Below are positions 18,027 through 27,496 of a stretch of 64,000 nt of DNA, piece after piece. Position numbers and translations under genes: made by a program. The stretch spans positions 124,001-188,000 of the forward strand of contig JAHJTV010000038.1 of assembly GCA_018829445.1 (NCBI GenBank), in the 5' to 3' direction. The notes beneath the pieces were generated by a model. The model worked only from the letters and a program-made list of their open reading frames with translations, had not been told where the DNA came from and ran no database searches. Source of the stretch: a bacterium. GTDB lineage: Bacteria; SAR324; XYD2-FULL-50-16. The first letter of the stretch is position 1; the number at the start of each line of letters is the position of its first letter.

Positions 18027-18120
18027 ATGTCGCAAAGAGCAAGGATAACGGTAAAACGGGGTTACATCCCCGCCAGAAAAAACTCAAAAGCGGCTAATGT
18101 TAAGACCGCCCTACCGTTTT
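18027..18120. repeat. Decayed copy of the GTAGGGCGGCC palindrome, copy 2
   Basis: Matches the element at 9494-9577 including its left flank (GCAAAGAGCAAGGATAACGG here against GCCAAGAGTTAGGATTACGG). The arms are partly mutated: ACGGTAAAACGGGGTTACAT on the left, and GACCGCCCTACCGT intact on the right. It lies in the 230-base gap before the receiver gene. Confidence 0.65.
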
Positions 18121-18229
18121 AAAACATGAATTTTGAACAAATTATGTTGTTTATTAAACATTTATGCGCTCTGTTAGTAAGCTGAATAGAGAAAAACTTA
18201 ATTTGCTGGTCTTTAGGGAGAATTATTAA

Positions 18230-18655
18230 ATGACTGCTCGATTGCTTATCGTTGATGATGAACTTGACATACGGGAGATGCTATCTCGCCATTACAGATT
18301 TAAAGGGTTTGAGGTTGATCTGGCTGGTAATGGAAGAGAAGCCCTTGAAATCCTTTCCAAAAAACGGATTGAAATCGTTATCAGCGATATTATGATGCCC
18401 CAAATGGACGGGGTTGAATTGCTAAAAGAGATTCGTATTCACTATCCAATGGTTAGAATCATCATGATAACCGGATATGTAACCCTGGACAATGCCCTGG
18501 CCTGTATGGGAAACGGTGCTGAAACACTGGTTTTCAAACCATTAATGGAATTAAAAGAACTGGATGATGCTGTTTTGAGAGCATTGGAAGGATTGAAAGC
18601 CTGGCAAAAAAAACTGCAGGATCTGCAACGTATGAAACCATCAGCGGATAAATAA
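18230..18655 (+). CDS. Single-domain response regulator
   Basis: 141 residues, essentially one CheY-like receiver: acidic pocket LLIVDDELDIREML, phospho-acceptor Asp in IVISDIMMPQMDG, switch Thr in IIMITGYVTLDNAL and Lys in LVFKPLMELKELDDAV. A short helical tail (ALEGLKAWQKKLQDL) replaces an output domain. It has a GGGAG site upstream of the ATG and its stop codon is directly followed by the CheA start, so the two are co-translated. It is probably a phosphoryl sink or connector for that CheA. Confidence 0.92.
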   Translation: MTARLLIVDDELDIREMLSRHYRFKGFEVDLAGNGREALEILSKKRIEIVISDIMMPQMDGVELLKEIRIHYPMVRIIMITGYVTLDNALACMGNGAETLVFKPLMELKELDDAVLRALEGLKAWQKKLQDLQRMKPSADK

Positions 18656-18656
18656 A

Positions 18657-20876
18657 ATGGAAGATATTAATTACGCTGTTGACCCACAGCTTAAAGCCGA
18701 ATTCATTGACGACTCCCTAGATGGACTCAAATCGCTACCAGAGTTGTTTATAAAACTGGAAAGTGATTTATCCAATGAGGAACCGATCCTGATTATCTTT
18801 CGTACAGTTCACTCAATCAAAGGGAGTTCCGCATTTTTTGAGCTGATGAAGATTAAAAAATTGTCTCATGAGCTTGAAACCCTTTTGGATCTAGTCCGTA
18901 AAAATCAACTTAAACCAACAACCAAGCTCATAGATGTCCTGCTGAAAGGAGTAGATGAGCTGGTTGAAATGTTTGAGCGGGTTCAAGGTGGAGAGAGTGA
19001 GGTCGCCTCCGAAGCAACCTTCAATGAGTTACTGAAAACGGTTGTTTCCGTAGCACAGAAAGAAGCCATCGATCAGAAAATGCTATGGTTGGAACTGTTA
19101 AACGGACTGCGGTCATTGAAATCGGAAGGTTTGAAAAACATTGAAAATGGAGAGGCAATAATTGAGAAGACCCTGACTTTGGTAAATCAACTGGCTGCAC
19201 TTTGTACTGAAGGACAGCAGGCATTACTGCTTGCCAATAAGAAGGAAGTCGAATCACCCATTAACATTATCATGTTGCAGGAATTATTATCGCAATCAAA
19301 AGATCAATCTTTATCTGAAGAATCAACAGTCAGGGTTGGTGAATTATTGGCAGAAGCAAAACTTATCATTGTTGGGAAAGAAGCAGAAGATATCCTCAAG
19401 GATATGCAGGAGAATTACTCGCTTTTTGTTAATAGCATCGGATTGGATTCAATTGCAAAAAATTACCTCCTGGAGTCCCTGGAAAAGCTGAAAAAGTTGG
19501 CCCCCTGGAAAGAGTCTGTGGATCTGGTAGCTGCAAAAAACAAGGAACCGTCTGCAGAGCATCCTTTGGGAATTACTAAAGAATCCGGTGATACAGAATT
19601 ACCGGCAGTACCGCAGATGGGAGAGGAGGAGCACAAACAACCAAAAGAGGAGCAAGGTCCGGTCACTAAAACAATGCGAGTTACAGAAGAAAGTGTTGAT
19701 GAATTTCTTTCCTATGTCGGTGAATTGGTGGTACTGGGCGAAATGTACCAGCATTTGTTCACCAGGATCAAAGACAATACTTCCCTAAACAAATTTGCAA
19801 CTGAACTGCGTAAAACAAACGATGCCTTCGAGATTCTCTCAAATAATCTTCAAGACAGTATTCTTCATATTCGCCGCGTTCCCTTTCGGACATTGCTGCA
19901 AAAGGTTCCCAGGATTATCCGTGATGTGGCCAATATAAATTCCAAGGAGATCGAAACTGTTATAAAAGGAGAAACAACGCTGGTGGACAAAAGCATTATC
20001 GATGCCCTTGAAGCACCCGTTGTCCATATTGTTCGAAACGCGGCCGATCATGGCATAGAAACGCCTGAAGTGAGAAAAGCATCCGGAAAGAATCCGCAAG
20101 GTCTTGTAGAAATCACGGTGACAGAAAAAACAGAGGTTTTTGAATTGAAGATTAAGGATGATGGAAAAGGCCTTGATTACAAGGCAATCGCCCGCAAAGG
20201 TGTCTCTCTCGGCTTACTGGCTCCTGATCAACAACCAAGCGATAAAGAGATTATTGACCTGCTGTTTGCCTCCGGTGTGTCCACAGCGTCTGAAGTTACA
20301 GAGGTTTCGGGTAGAGGCGTTGGAATGGATGTGGTAAAAAGCAGCATCGACTCCATTGGTGGCAAAATCTCAGTGTCCAGTTCCGAAGGAAAAGGCTCAG
20401 AATTTACGATTGAACTGCCAAAGTCCATAAGAACCCAGATCATTACCGGTTTTGAGGTTGTTGTAGCCGATAGGCGCTATATCCTACCGCTCGAAAAAAT
20501 TGTGCGTTGTTTCCGACCCCTCGAAGGAACTGTAAGACGTTCAATGGACGATTTTGATTTTGTTTCAGTGGATGAGGGTATTGTAAACGTCTATGGTTTT
20601 GATATTATCTTTGGCTTAACTGATGCCAAAGCCAGGGGTTTTTATGAAGGAGTTTTGATCATCATTGAAGAGAATAACCAATACATCGCTCTTCACGTCG
20701 ATGGCATTGAAGGGATTAAAAGAGTGGTTCTCAAAGAAATCGATGGATTACCAAAGAATCATGATTTTTTCCAGGGAGGTGCAGTCATGGGTGACGGATC
20801 TGTAGCCATGGTGATCAATATCGAGAAGCTTATGGAGTTCACCTCCGGACTGGAAGAAGAGCAGAAAGTCAGTTAG
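18657..20876 (+). CDS. cheA: CheA-type chemotaxis histidine kinase
   Basis: 739 residues. The P1 HPt domain has its phospho-accepting His in FRTVHSIKGSSAFFE (about residue 51). A long acidic linker of about residues 110-330 has no recognisable P2. Dimerisation helices (ESVDEFLSYVGELVVLGEMY) and an ATPase domain follow (VVHIVRNAADHGIETPEVR, LKIKDDGKGLDY, SGRGVGMDVVKSSIDSIGG), then a C-terminal CheW-like domain (IITGFEVVVADRRYILPLEK, LHVDGIEGIKRVVLKEI). It phosphorylates receivers in response to chemoreceptor-type input. No cheW, cheR, cheB or receptor gene is adjacent, so it may belong to a non-flagellar or accessory chemosensory pathway served by the preceding receivers. Its 3' end is apparently duplicated at 25292-25348. 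Confidence 0.92.
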   Translation: MEDINYAVDPQLKAEFIDDSLDGLKSLPELFIKLESDLSNEEPILIIFRTVHSIKGSSAFFELMKIKKLSHELETLLDLVRKNQLKPTTKLIDVLLKGVDELVEMFERVQGGESEVASEATFNELLKTVVSVAQKEAIDQKMLWLELLNGLRSLKSEGLKNIENGEAIIEKTLTLVNQLAALCTEGQQALLLANKKEVESPINIIMLQELLSQSKDQSLSEESTVRVGELLAEAKLIIVGKEAEDILKDMQENYSLFVNSIGLDSIAKNYLLESLEKLKKLAPWKESVDLVAAKNKEPSAEHPLGITKESGDTELPAVPQMGEEEHKQPKEEQGPVTKTMRVTEESVDEFLSYVGELVVLGEMYQHLFTRIKDNTSLNKFATELRKTNDAFEILSNNLQDSILHIRRVPFRTLLQKVPRIIRDVANINSKEIETVIKGETTLVDKSIIDALEAPVVHIVRNAADHGIETPEVRKASGKNPQGLVEITVTEKTEVFELKIKDDGKGLDYKAIARKGVSLGLLAPDQQPSDKEIIDLLFASGVSTASEVTEVSGRGVGMDVVKSSIDSIGGKISVSSSEGKGSEFTIELPKSIRTQIITGFEVVVADRRYILPLEKIVRCFRPLEGTVRRSMDDFDFVSVDEGIVNVYGFDIIFGLTDAKARGFYEGVLIIIEENNQYIALHVDGIEGIKRVVLKEIDGLPKNHDFFQGGAVMGDGSVAMVINIEKLMEFTSGLEEEQKVS

Positions 20877-21358
20877 TGCCGTTTGGATTATACATAGATG
20901 CAGCCAGAAAGAACTTGGCCCTGCAATATCTTTCCAATAGAGACCTTGCGACCTCAAGATTGCCTTTTACTTGGTTACTCCGAAACATCAGCCTTCTATT
21001 GAGCTTTGAAAAATGGACTGGAACATCCTCAAGTCACTATCGTAAATAGGAAAGTTGGCCGGGATTGCATGATTTCCTTCCAGAAAAACATCAGGTGTTT
21101 CATTTTGATTTTTTTTAATGTTAAGATATTAAAATGAAACAACTGACCCCAATATCAAGGAGGATTGGGTCTTAAGTCTTTTGGTTTTGTTTCGGATGCC
21201 GTATAATCCATAGAGACATTATTCGGAATTCGCCTCTTCTTTGTACCTATTCCAGCTTAGCTGACTATAATCAGTCTGCCGTTTCTTATCTGGTTTCCCC
21301 TCAACCGTAAAAAAAACGCCGAATTTCCGCAAAAGCGGGAATAGAGTTAAACATAGAC
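20877..21358. other. Convergent intergenic region, no gene seen
   Basis: No convincing open frame. There is a loose inverted repeat GTTTCATTTT / AAAATGAAAC around 21097-21142, and a small CCGC...GCGG hairpin near 21326. I see no clear terminator with a U tract. Confidence 0.45.
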
Positions 21359-22723
21359 CTATTTAGGAAAATACTCGCCGGTAGACAGATCAACTACCAG
21401 ATTATTATCGGCGGGGGGCAAATCCGTATACCAGCCATAAATCAGGTCTTCCTGCATAAACATCACAAACTTTCCCCAGAGTCCTAATCCATCTTTGATT
21501 ATGGCCTGGTCCGGCATGATCTCATCTCCTTTCAAATGGGTTACATATGCCTTGGAGATTTGGGAAGTTAGCAGTTGACGATCCTCTTTCGAAACCCAAT
21601 ATTTTTTTAAGGCACTATCGGCCAGTTTTATCGTTCCCTTGTAAACATAATCGGAACTATATTCCTTAAATCCGCTTGTCCGAGACGGAATGGATGAAAG
21701 AAACCGGCTTTCAATCTCTATCTTCTGATCTGCCATAATATTAACGATTCGGTATGGACAAGGGGCTGTAACCAGAGATCCTGTCTCAATATCAAAAAGA
21801 GTTCTGTCCGGATCTTTAAACTTCTGTAAAGTAATATCCTGTGAGTGAAAATGTCCGCTAAAGACCAGGGAGACACCGAAAGTGGATACCATTTTAGCAA
21901 TTTCATCGTGATTGCTAACGATATAATCGGAATAGAATTTATCATTATGAGGATAATGCTCAACAATGCCATGATGCATGAAGACGATGACCGCTTTGTC
22001 TTCCTTTCTTGAACGTACCAAACTCTTCTTTATCCATTGCAGGGTATCATCAGAAAATGCTCCCGCTGTAATGGGGTGCTCCCCCGGTTTGTTTTCTTTC
22101 CATCGACAGGAATCCAAAGCCAGAAGCCACAGTCCCGGAACCGGTTCTGTTATATAGCTTAATGATCCGAGATCTCTCTCCAATGCTGTTTCATATCCAA
22201 ATTCACGATATATTTTTTCAAATTCCATCGCCGTAACATTTGCAACAGCCTCGGTGGCTTCACCATCAAACCGGACAGATTCCCAATTATAGACATCATG
22301 GTTCCCTGGCACAACAAAGACTTTCTTTCCGGATAAAGCTAGCTTTCTCAGATATATGGACATTTTTTCATGGTTTATTTTTTCCCCATCCTTGGTTAAA
22401 TCGCCACTTACAATAACGAAATCCGCTGTGATCCTTGATAGTTCATCAAATACCGTCTCGACAATCTTTTCGCTCTCCACCAGCAATTTGCGATCGTTGT
22501 CCAGATAATCCTGGAATGCTTTCCCCTCCGTTCCCAAGCTTGTGCTATAAAAATGAGTATCAGTAACTGCAAGGAATCTGGTTTGAGGATAAACCGGTTT
22601 TTTCTTTGACAATTCCTTTTCTTCCTTGGTTAATGTAAAAACATCACCTGCCAGGCAGGATGTAGCAAAAAACCACACCGTCATAACAGAAACAATAGTA
22701 TATCTGACCAATTTCATTGACAT
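21359..22723 (-). CDS. Secreted calcineurin-like metallophosphoesterase
   Basis: 454 residues. The N-terminus (MKLVRYTIVSVMTVWFFATS, then CLAG) is a signal peptide; the Cys could make it a lipoprotein, but the box is not clean. The dimetal phosphoesterase motifs are in order: FLAVTDTHFYS (DxH), FVIVSGDLTKDGE (GDxxxDG-like), VVPGNHDVYNWE (GNHD), IVFMHHGIVEHYP and LVFSGHFHSQDI (GHxH). The family hydrolyses phosphomono- or diesters using Fe, Mn or Zn pairs. A C-terminal extension of about 130 residues after the catalytic core is typical of exported members. An AAGGAG site lies four bases before the first ATG (22723) and ten before the second (22717); either could be the start. It appears to be a single-gene unit. 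Confidence 0.88.
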   Translation of the reverse strand: MSMKLVRYTIVSVMTVWFFATSCLAGDVFTLTKEEKELSKKKPVYPQTRFLAVTDTHFYSTSLGTEGKAFQDYLDNDRKLLVESEKIVETVFDELSRITADFVIVSGDLTKDGEKINHEKMSIYLRKLALSGKKVFVVPGNHDVYNWESVRFDGEATEAVANVTAMEFEKIYREFGYETALERDLGSLSYITEPVPGLWLLALDSCRWKENKPGEHPITAGAFSDDTLQWIKKSLVRSRKEDKAVIVFMHHGIVEHYPHNDKFYSDYIVSNHDEIAKMVSTFGVSLVFSGHFHSQDITLQKFKDPDRTLFDIETGSLVTAPCPYRIVNIMADQKIEIESRFLSSIPSRTSGFKEYSSDYVYKGTIKLADSALKKYWVSKEDRQLLTSQISKAYVTHLKGDEIMPDQAIIKDGLGLWGKFVMFMQEDLIYGWYTDLPPADNNLVVDLSTGEYFPK

Positions 22724-23318
22724 TTAGCTCCTTATTAAATCTTTAATTCAAATTGTTTATAATGATTTCAGTTCAAAACCTTGTATGGACAGAAAATCAA
22801 CTCCGAGCATATTTTTCTAAAAAACATTACCTGGCATTTCCACACCCATATGAACCGGATCATCACCTTAAATTGCACTAAACAATTGATAATAGAACAG
22901 GAATCATAGGAATTTAGTTTTTCGAAGTCAACATGTATTTTCAGATTTTGTCAATAAGATAGCAATATTAGAGACAGACCTTTCACTTTTAGATTCAGTA
23001 GCACGTTACTAAGAAAAAGAATCGGCAGGAGAGCTTTTGGGATGTTATTCTTCAGTTGTAAGAGTTTTCTTGATCTCAATAAAGCGATTTTATAATATTT
23101 TTTTCGGTGTAAGTGCTTTTTTCTATAACCGTGGCTGCCAGAGATGCATTATGAAAAAAAGAGAGTCGAGGTAAATCGAGCATCATTGTTGCTCCGATAG
23201 TGAAAGTTTTGTACAAGAAATGCCCCCTTAAAAAATAAAGATAATATTTACAGTGCTCTTCAGCCCATCTGCTTGGAGCATTACCTCAAGTATCTTTTTT
23301 CCCTGTTTGATAACTTCT
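22724..23318. other. Intergenic region between two minus-strand genes
   Basis: About 600 bases of AT-rich DNA without a convincing gene. It should contain the metallophosphoesterase promoter near its left end. No repeat or strong hairpin was found. Confidence 0.4.
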
Positions 23319-24752
23319 TTAATCTGATTTTTCCGGTTCAAATGTATTTTTGGCTGAAAGCATGGCAGGCAGGTTTTTAAGAATGTGCCAGAGACTTCTT
23401 CGGTGTTGCCAGATTCTTTTTCTGAATCTTCTCCGCCAATCGGGATCCGTGTAGAATCTTTTAACATGAAGATTATAAAACTGATCAAGATCTTCTCTGG
23501 ACTCGATGCCCTTTGGGACAAAAACAAAGTTAAGGCAGTTCATCTGCGACCAGTCGTTGTTAAACGTTCCTTCTTCTTCGATCGTCTCCCAAACCGGGGC
23601 GCCGGGAAACGGTGTGAATTTTGACATGTTCATGTCATCCAGGCCCAAACTGATGATAAAGTCGCTGGTTTTCTTAATGGTTTCTTTGGTCTCTCCAGGC
23701 AATCCCATCATGAAGAGCCCTTTTGCCCGCAAGCCAACTGCTTGAATTCGTTTAACCGTATCTTTCACCTGCTCTAGGGTTACTCCTGACTTGTGACGGT
23801 TCAGCATTGCCTCATCTGCCGACTCTATCCCCAATGATACCATTAAACAGCCGGCATTTTTCAACATTCGCAGCAAATCATCATCGGTATGTCCCACTCT
23901 AACGGCACAATTAAAATTAATTCCCAGGGGTTTGGTCACAAGAAGATTGCAGAGTTCAGATATTCGGCGACGGTTGGCAGTAAACAGATCGTCGTAGATA
24001 TTGATATGCCTGACACCAAAACGTTTATGCAGATACTTCATATGGTCATAGATATAGGTGGCCGAATTATAACGAAATCCCCGTTTAAAAACGGAACGAT
24101 CACAAAAGGAACATTGATAGGGACAGCCACGACTTGTTATCATCGTCGCACCGGGGAATTGGACATAGCTGAAGAGAGGCAGATTGTAACCTTTGGGAAA
24201 TCCTTTCAGTTTCTCATAAGCTGGAAAAGGCATCGCGTCCAGATCTTCTAAATGAGCGCGTGGTTCATTTACCACCGTTTCCTTGCCGTTTCTCCAGATC
24301 AACCCCTTGATTGATGATGGTTCATTCCCTGCTGCAAGTTCTTCTAATGTTTGCTCTCCTTCACCCTGGCAAAAATAGTCAAAGTTGTTAAAATCCGAAA
24401 GAAGTTTTGCACCAATCGCTGACACATGGACTCCACCACATACTGTTATTATTTTAGAATTTTTAGATTTTATCTTTACTGCCAATTCATTCGCATTCAA
24501 AAAACTAGACGTCGTAGCGGAAAAGCCAACCAAATCAGGTAACAGTTTCAGAATCGCATCGGCATTTTTCTCGATTCCTTGTTCAGCCTCTGGTCCGAGA
24601 CAATCATGAACAAACACTTCATGCCCTGCTTTCTCCACAAAGGCTGCAATGGATAAAAGTCCTATGGGCACCATCCTGTTTGCCGAGGAAGCTACATCTC
24701 TTTTCCCGAGAATCCAATTTGATCCCGCTGGGTGTACAAGTACTATTCGCAT
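23319..24752 (-). CDS. B12-binding domain radical SAM protein
   Basis: 477 residues. An N-terminal B12-type Rossmann domain (MRIVLVHPAGSNWILGKRDV, GLLSIAAFVEKAGHEVFVHD, DLVGFSATTSSFLNANELAV, ITVCGGVHVSAIGAKLL) is followed by a radical SAM core with canonical CX3CX2C in TSRGCPYQCSFCDRSVF. SAM-barrel strands continue with HINIYDDLFTANRRRISEL, LMVSLGIESADEAMLNRHKS and GLFMMGLPGETKETI. The overall plan matches the hopanoid/bacteriochlorophyll-type anaerobic cyclase and methylase-like group. The C-terminal 80 residues (WSQMNCLNFVFVPKGIE, FYTDPDWRRRFRKRIWQHRR) are usual for that group. Substrate unknown. It is transcribed alone. Confidence 0.88.
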   Translation of the reverse strand: MRIVLVHPAGSNWILGKRDVASSANRMVPIGLLSIAAFVEKAGHEVFVHDCLGPEAEQGIEKNADAILKLLPDLVGFSATTSSFLNANELAVKIKSKNSKIITVCGGVHVSAIGAKLLSDFNNFDYFCQGEGEQTLEELAAGNEPSSIKGLIWRNGKETVVNEPRAHLEDLDAMPFPAYEKLKGFPKGYNLPLFSYVQFPGATMITSRGCPYQCSFCDRSVFKRGFRYNSATYIYDHMKYLHKRFGVRHINIYDDLFTANRRRISELCNLLVTKPLGINFNCAVRVGHTDDDLLRMLKNAGCLMVSLGIESADEAMLNRHKSGVTLEQVKDTVKRIQAVGLRAKGLFMMGLPGETKETIKKTSDFIISLGLDDMNMSKFTPFPGAPVWETIEEEGTFNNDWSQMNCLNFVFVPKGIESREDLDQFYNLHVKRFYTDPDWRRRFRKRIWQHRRSLWHILKNLPAMLSAKNTFEPEKSD

Positions 24753-25497
24753 AATGAATTATAATATCGGTAGGTGAAAAATGATCGACTCGGCAGAAAA
24801 CGAATACTAAGAAATTGGTTTTTTTGAAGTCAAATAGGATTTCCTCTTTACCCGGATTTTAACTCAATATTGATGTTTTGGAGTACAAAAATCGAAAGAA
24901 AAATAAAATAAAGTGGAAAAACGAAATTAAATTGCGGACAATATGCGGTTTTAGACCGTTTCTTGGAATTTTAAAAGTACGAGGATATTCCTAGAATCTT
25001 CCTTTTTTTATAAATAGGTATCCTGGTATAGAACTATTGAAGCCGGAGTTTAGTCATAAACGTTGGATCATTGATGGTTTCCCTGCTGACAGGTTTTTGC
25101 CGGTGAACCTTAAAGAGCCTGTTATCCTTCTTGTGGAAAATGTTTCGTCTGAAAGATGGTATTCCCGTATGTAATGGAAACACTCCGGATTTAGCCCTAG
25201 TGTTTCTCATTTGCGTAAAAGAAACACGCTGTATCCTAGATTTCCTCTTTATAGGTATTCAAGATATTAAAAACCTAGTCGGCGATTGGTCGATATTGAG
25301 ATGGAATTCACCTCCGGACTGGAAAAAAAAGCAGAAGATCTATTATAAAAAGTTACAAAAAGAGTATTGTAGATTTGACATTTCGGCTTTTACAAGAAAC
25401 CATCGGGTTAAAGCAGGGGACAGAATCCATGGAATAGGATTGAGTCTTGCCATGACACTCTAAACCACATCTTAAACAACCATCCAAATCTGAAACA
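24753..25497. other. Intergenic region with a decayed cheA 3'-end fragment
   Basis: The interval between divergent genes carries an AT-rich left half with nothing recognisable. A coding-like right half includes a short in-frame match to the end of CheA (25292-25348). The plus-strand open frame at 25131-25463 reads through that fragment in a different frame and is not considered a gene. Confidence 0.5.
25292..25348 (+). pseudogene. Remnant of a cheA 3' end
   Basis: Read from 25292, the DNA encodes DIEMEFTSGLEKKAEDLL and a stop, matching the last residues of CheA at 20876 (NIEKLMEFTSGLEEEQKVS and a stop). Eighteen bases, TTCACCTCCGGACTGGAA, are identical (20838-20855 and 25307-25324). Upstream similarity fades quickly. 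The fragment is on the same strand as cheA and lies 4.4 kb downstream, beyond the metallophosphoesterase and radical SAM genes. Confidence 0.5.
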
Positions 25498-26589
25498 ATG
25501 ACTGATACAGCATATTACAAACTTAGAGAATTCTTGGACCAGTTTCCCATTGGCTACCCGGAAACAGACTCAGGAGTTGAAATAAAAATACTGAAAAAGC
25601 TGTTCACCCAAGATGAAGCACAGACAGCTGTTCTATTATCTCCATTTCCCGAAGAAGTTGAAAAGATTGCTGTCAGAAACAATCAAGACGCCGATGAGTT
25701 AAGAATGAAACTGGAATCCATGTCTCTTAAAGGACTGGTTTTCAGAAGTCGACGGGATGGAAATACTCTCTATAATACTGCACCCTTCATGATTGGGTTG
25801 TATGAGTATTCCGTAGATATAATAGACGAAGAATTAGCCGGACTTTTCAGGGAGTACTATGATACGGCTTTTCTAACAGAATTGGGAATCAGTAATGTCC
25901 CAGGATTTAAGGTGATTCCTATCGAGGAAAACATAGAGCCCAATCAGGTTTTGCTACCGCATCATACTCTTGAGGAAAAAATCAGAGCCTCAAGAAAGAT
26001 ATCAGTAGCTGAATGCATCTGCCGTAAAGAAACCCGTTTAATTGATGAAGCATGTGACTATCCTCTGGAAACCTGCCTCAGTTTCGGAGTTGCAGCCGAA
26101 TACTATATTGAAAACGGAATCGGTCGTGAAATAGATGCCGATGAAGCTATTCGTATTCTGAATGAAGCAGATAAAGCGGGATTAGTACATGCCGGTTCCA
26201 ATTCCAAGCACCTGTCAAACATCTGCAATTGCTGTCCCTGTTGCTGTGCTTCCATGAAAGGAATCACCAACCTCGGTCACGACAAACGTAAATACATGAA
26301 CGCATTGTATGAGGCCCTGGTTAACCCACAGGAATGCACGCTTTGTGAAGACTGCATAAACAGATGTCCTGTTGGAGCCATTACTCTAACCGATGAGATA
26401 CAAATCAACAGACAAAAGTGCCTGGGATGCGGCTTATGCGCGGGTGTCTGCCCCAGCGAGTCCATCTCAATTTATCTGAGAGAAGACCGGGAAGAGCCGT
26501 ATGATAAGGTATCCGACATGGGCATGGCTATTCTTGAAGCCAAACAGAGGAACACTTTAAAACAATCGGAAAAGAAGAACACGGAATAA
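25498..26589 (+). CDS. 4Fe-4S dicluster ferredoxin-domain protein with N-terminal winged-helix-like region
   Basis: 363 residues. Residues 1-95 resemble a winged helix (IKILKKLFTQDEAQTAVLLS, DELRMKLESMSLKGLVFRSR). A central region holds several unusual cysteines (ISVAECICRKETR, CDYPLETCLSFG, and the dense cluster ICNCCPCCCASMKG). The C-terminus carries a bacterial two-cluster ferredoxin, CTLCEDCINRCPVGAI and CLGCGLCAGVCPSESI, able to bind two 4Fe-4S clusters. Proteins of this build are common in anaerobes and are often thought to pass electrons to corrinoid or other redox enzymes, but the partner is unknown. It converges on the DUF1638 gene with seven bases between stop codons. Confidence 0.85.
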   Translation: MTDTAYYKLREFLDQFPIGYPETDSGVEIKILKKLFTQDEAQTAVLLSPFPEEVEKIAVRNNQDADELRMKLESMSLKGLVFRSRRDGNTLYNTAPFMIGLYEYSVDIIDEELAGLFREYYDTAFLTELGISNVPGFKVIPIEENIEPNQVLLPHHTLEEKIRASRKISVAECICRKETRLIDEACDYPLETCLSFGVAAEYYIENGIGREIDADEAIRILNEADKAGLVHAGSNSKHLSNICNCCPCCCASMKGITNLGHDKRKYMNALYEALVNPQECTLCEDCINRCPVGAITLTDEIQINRQKCLGCGLCAGVCPSESISIYLREDREEPYDKVSDMGMAILEAKQRNTLKQSEKKNTE

Positions 26590-26596
26590 TGAGATT

Positions 26597-27334
26597 CTAA
26601 TCGCAATTAACAATCAAATCAAAATCCAGGGTTGCTGCAATTTTATGACCAGGAGGAACAACCAGAAAATCCTGTTCATCCCATTGGCCGTTGACAAGGT
26701 TTCGGATTAATCTCAGGTCACCTTTCATCTTCTCAAATCTCCAGTTTTTCCTGACTGCTTCATCTCGGGCGTGGTTTTCAAAGCGATCATCAGGCTCAAT
26801 GCCCATCTCAATATAGGTTATCTGTTTATAATGTTTCTCTCCGGATAGAGTCTCTTGAATATAGCGGGCGTTTTCCTCGCCGTATTTTTTTACCAGTTCT
26901 TTAAAATCCCAGTTCAGCGGATCTTTGGTTTGCAAGGATAACTGTTTTATTTCATGAGCATCATCCTGCCGTTCAATCCATCCGGATGTCAGGTAATAGG
27001 TTCCAGGGTGATTTCCAAAGTAATCAAGGTATTTTTCCTTACTTCCCATAAACAGAGTCAAACAATCGTGAGCGCGGGGAACAACCAGAGGTATTTTGCC
27101 GGCTCTTAGTTCCGTGATTCCGTTATTACACAGTCCATAACCGAGAAGTACGGCATCATAGCGCTCTTGGTCGATCTCAGCCAGGGCTTGACCAATTCCC
27201 TCCTGCATTCCTTCACGGCCAAAATTGTGCAGCCCCTGGGGAAGAAAGCGAAAATCCACTTCGTGTGGCGATTGTGCCACGGTGAAACAGATCTCCCGGT
27301 AAAAAACCTTGCAGCCAAGTAAAAACAATCGCAT
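26597..27334 (-). CDS. DUF1638 family protein
   Basis: 245 residues, start ATG 27334. The conserved features of DUF1638 are visible: MRLFLLGCKVFYREI with an N-terminal Cys, DAVLLGYGLCNNGITEL, the block IPLVVPRAHDCLTLFMGSKE and the PGTYYLTSGWIER segment. The invariant Cys and His residues (GLCNNG, PRAHDC) suggest metal or corrinoid-related chemistry, and members often lie near corrinoid methyltransferases and reductive activators. The biochemical activity is not established. The neighbouring ferredoxin, convergent with it, may be functionally linked. Confidence 0.82.
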   Translation of the reverse strand: MRLFLLGCKVFYREICFTVAQSPHEVDFRFLPQGLHNFGREGMQEGIGQALAEIDQERYDAVLLGYGLCNNGITELRAGKIPLVVPRAHDCLTLFMGSKEKYLDYFGNHPGTYYLTSGWIERQDDAHEIKQLSLQTKDPLNWDFKELVKKYGEENARYIQETLSGEKHYKQITYIEMGIEPDDRFENHARDEAVRKNWRFEKMKGDLRLIRNLVNGQWDEQDFLVVPPGHKIAATLDFDLIVNCD

Positions 27335-27496
27335 GAGTTACTCTTTATACTTTTCAAAAATTCTAAAAATACAAGTTAGTATCTACTCCCTCACCACGCA
27401 CCTTTATTAAACGCCAAAGACCTGCATATAAGAAAAACGGTTCAGTGGTCTTAGGCGGATGCTGTTCAGAATTCTTTCCCTAAAACAACTCAAACT

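Noticed and set aside
25131..25463. Open frame of 110 codons before the ferredoxin gene, with a GIGLSLAMTL phrase resembling kinase ATPase domains
   Set aside because: The phrase is isolated, there is no N box or Walker-like context, and the frame differs from that of the cheA fragment it overlaps.
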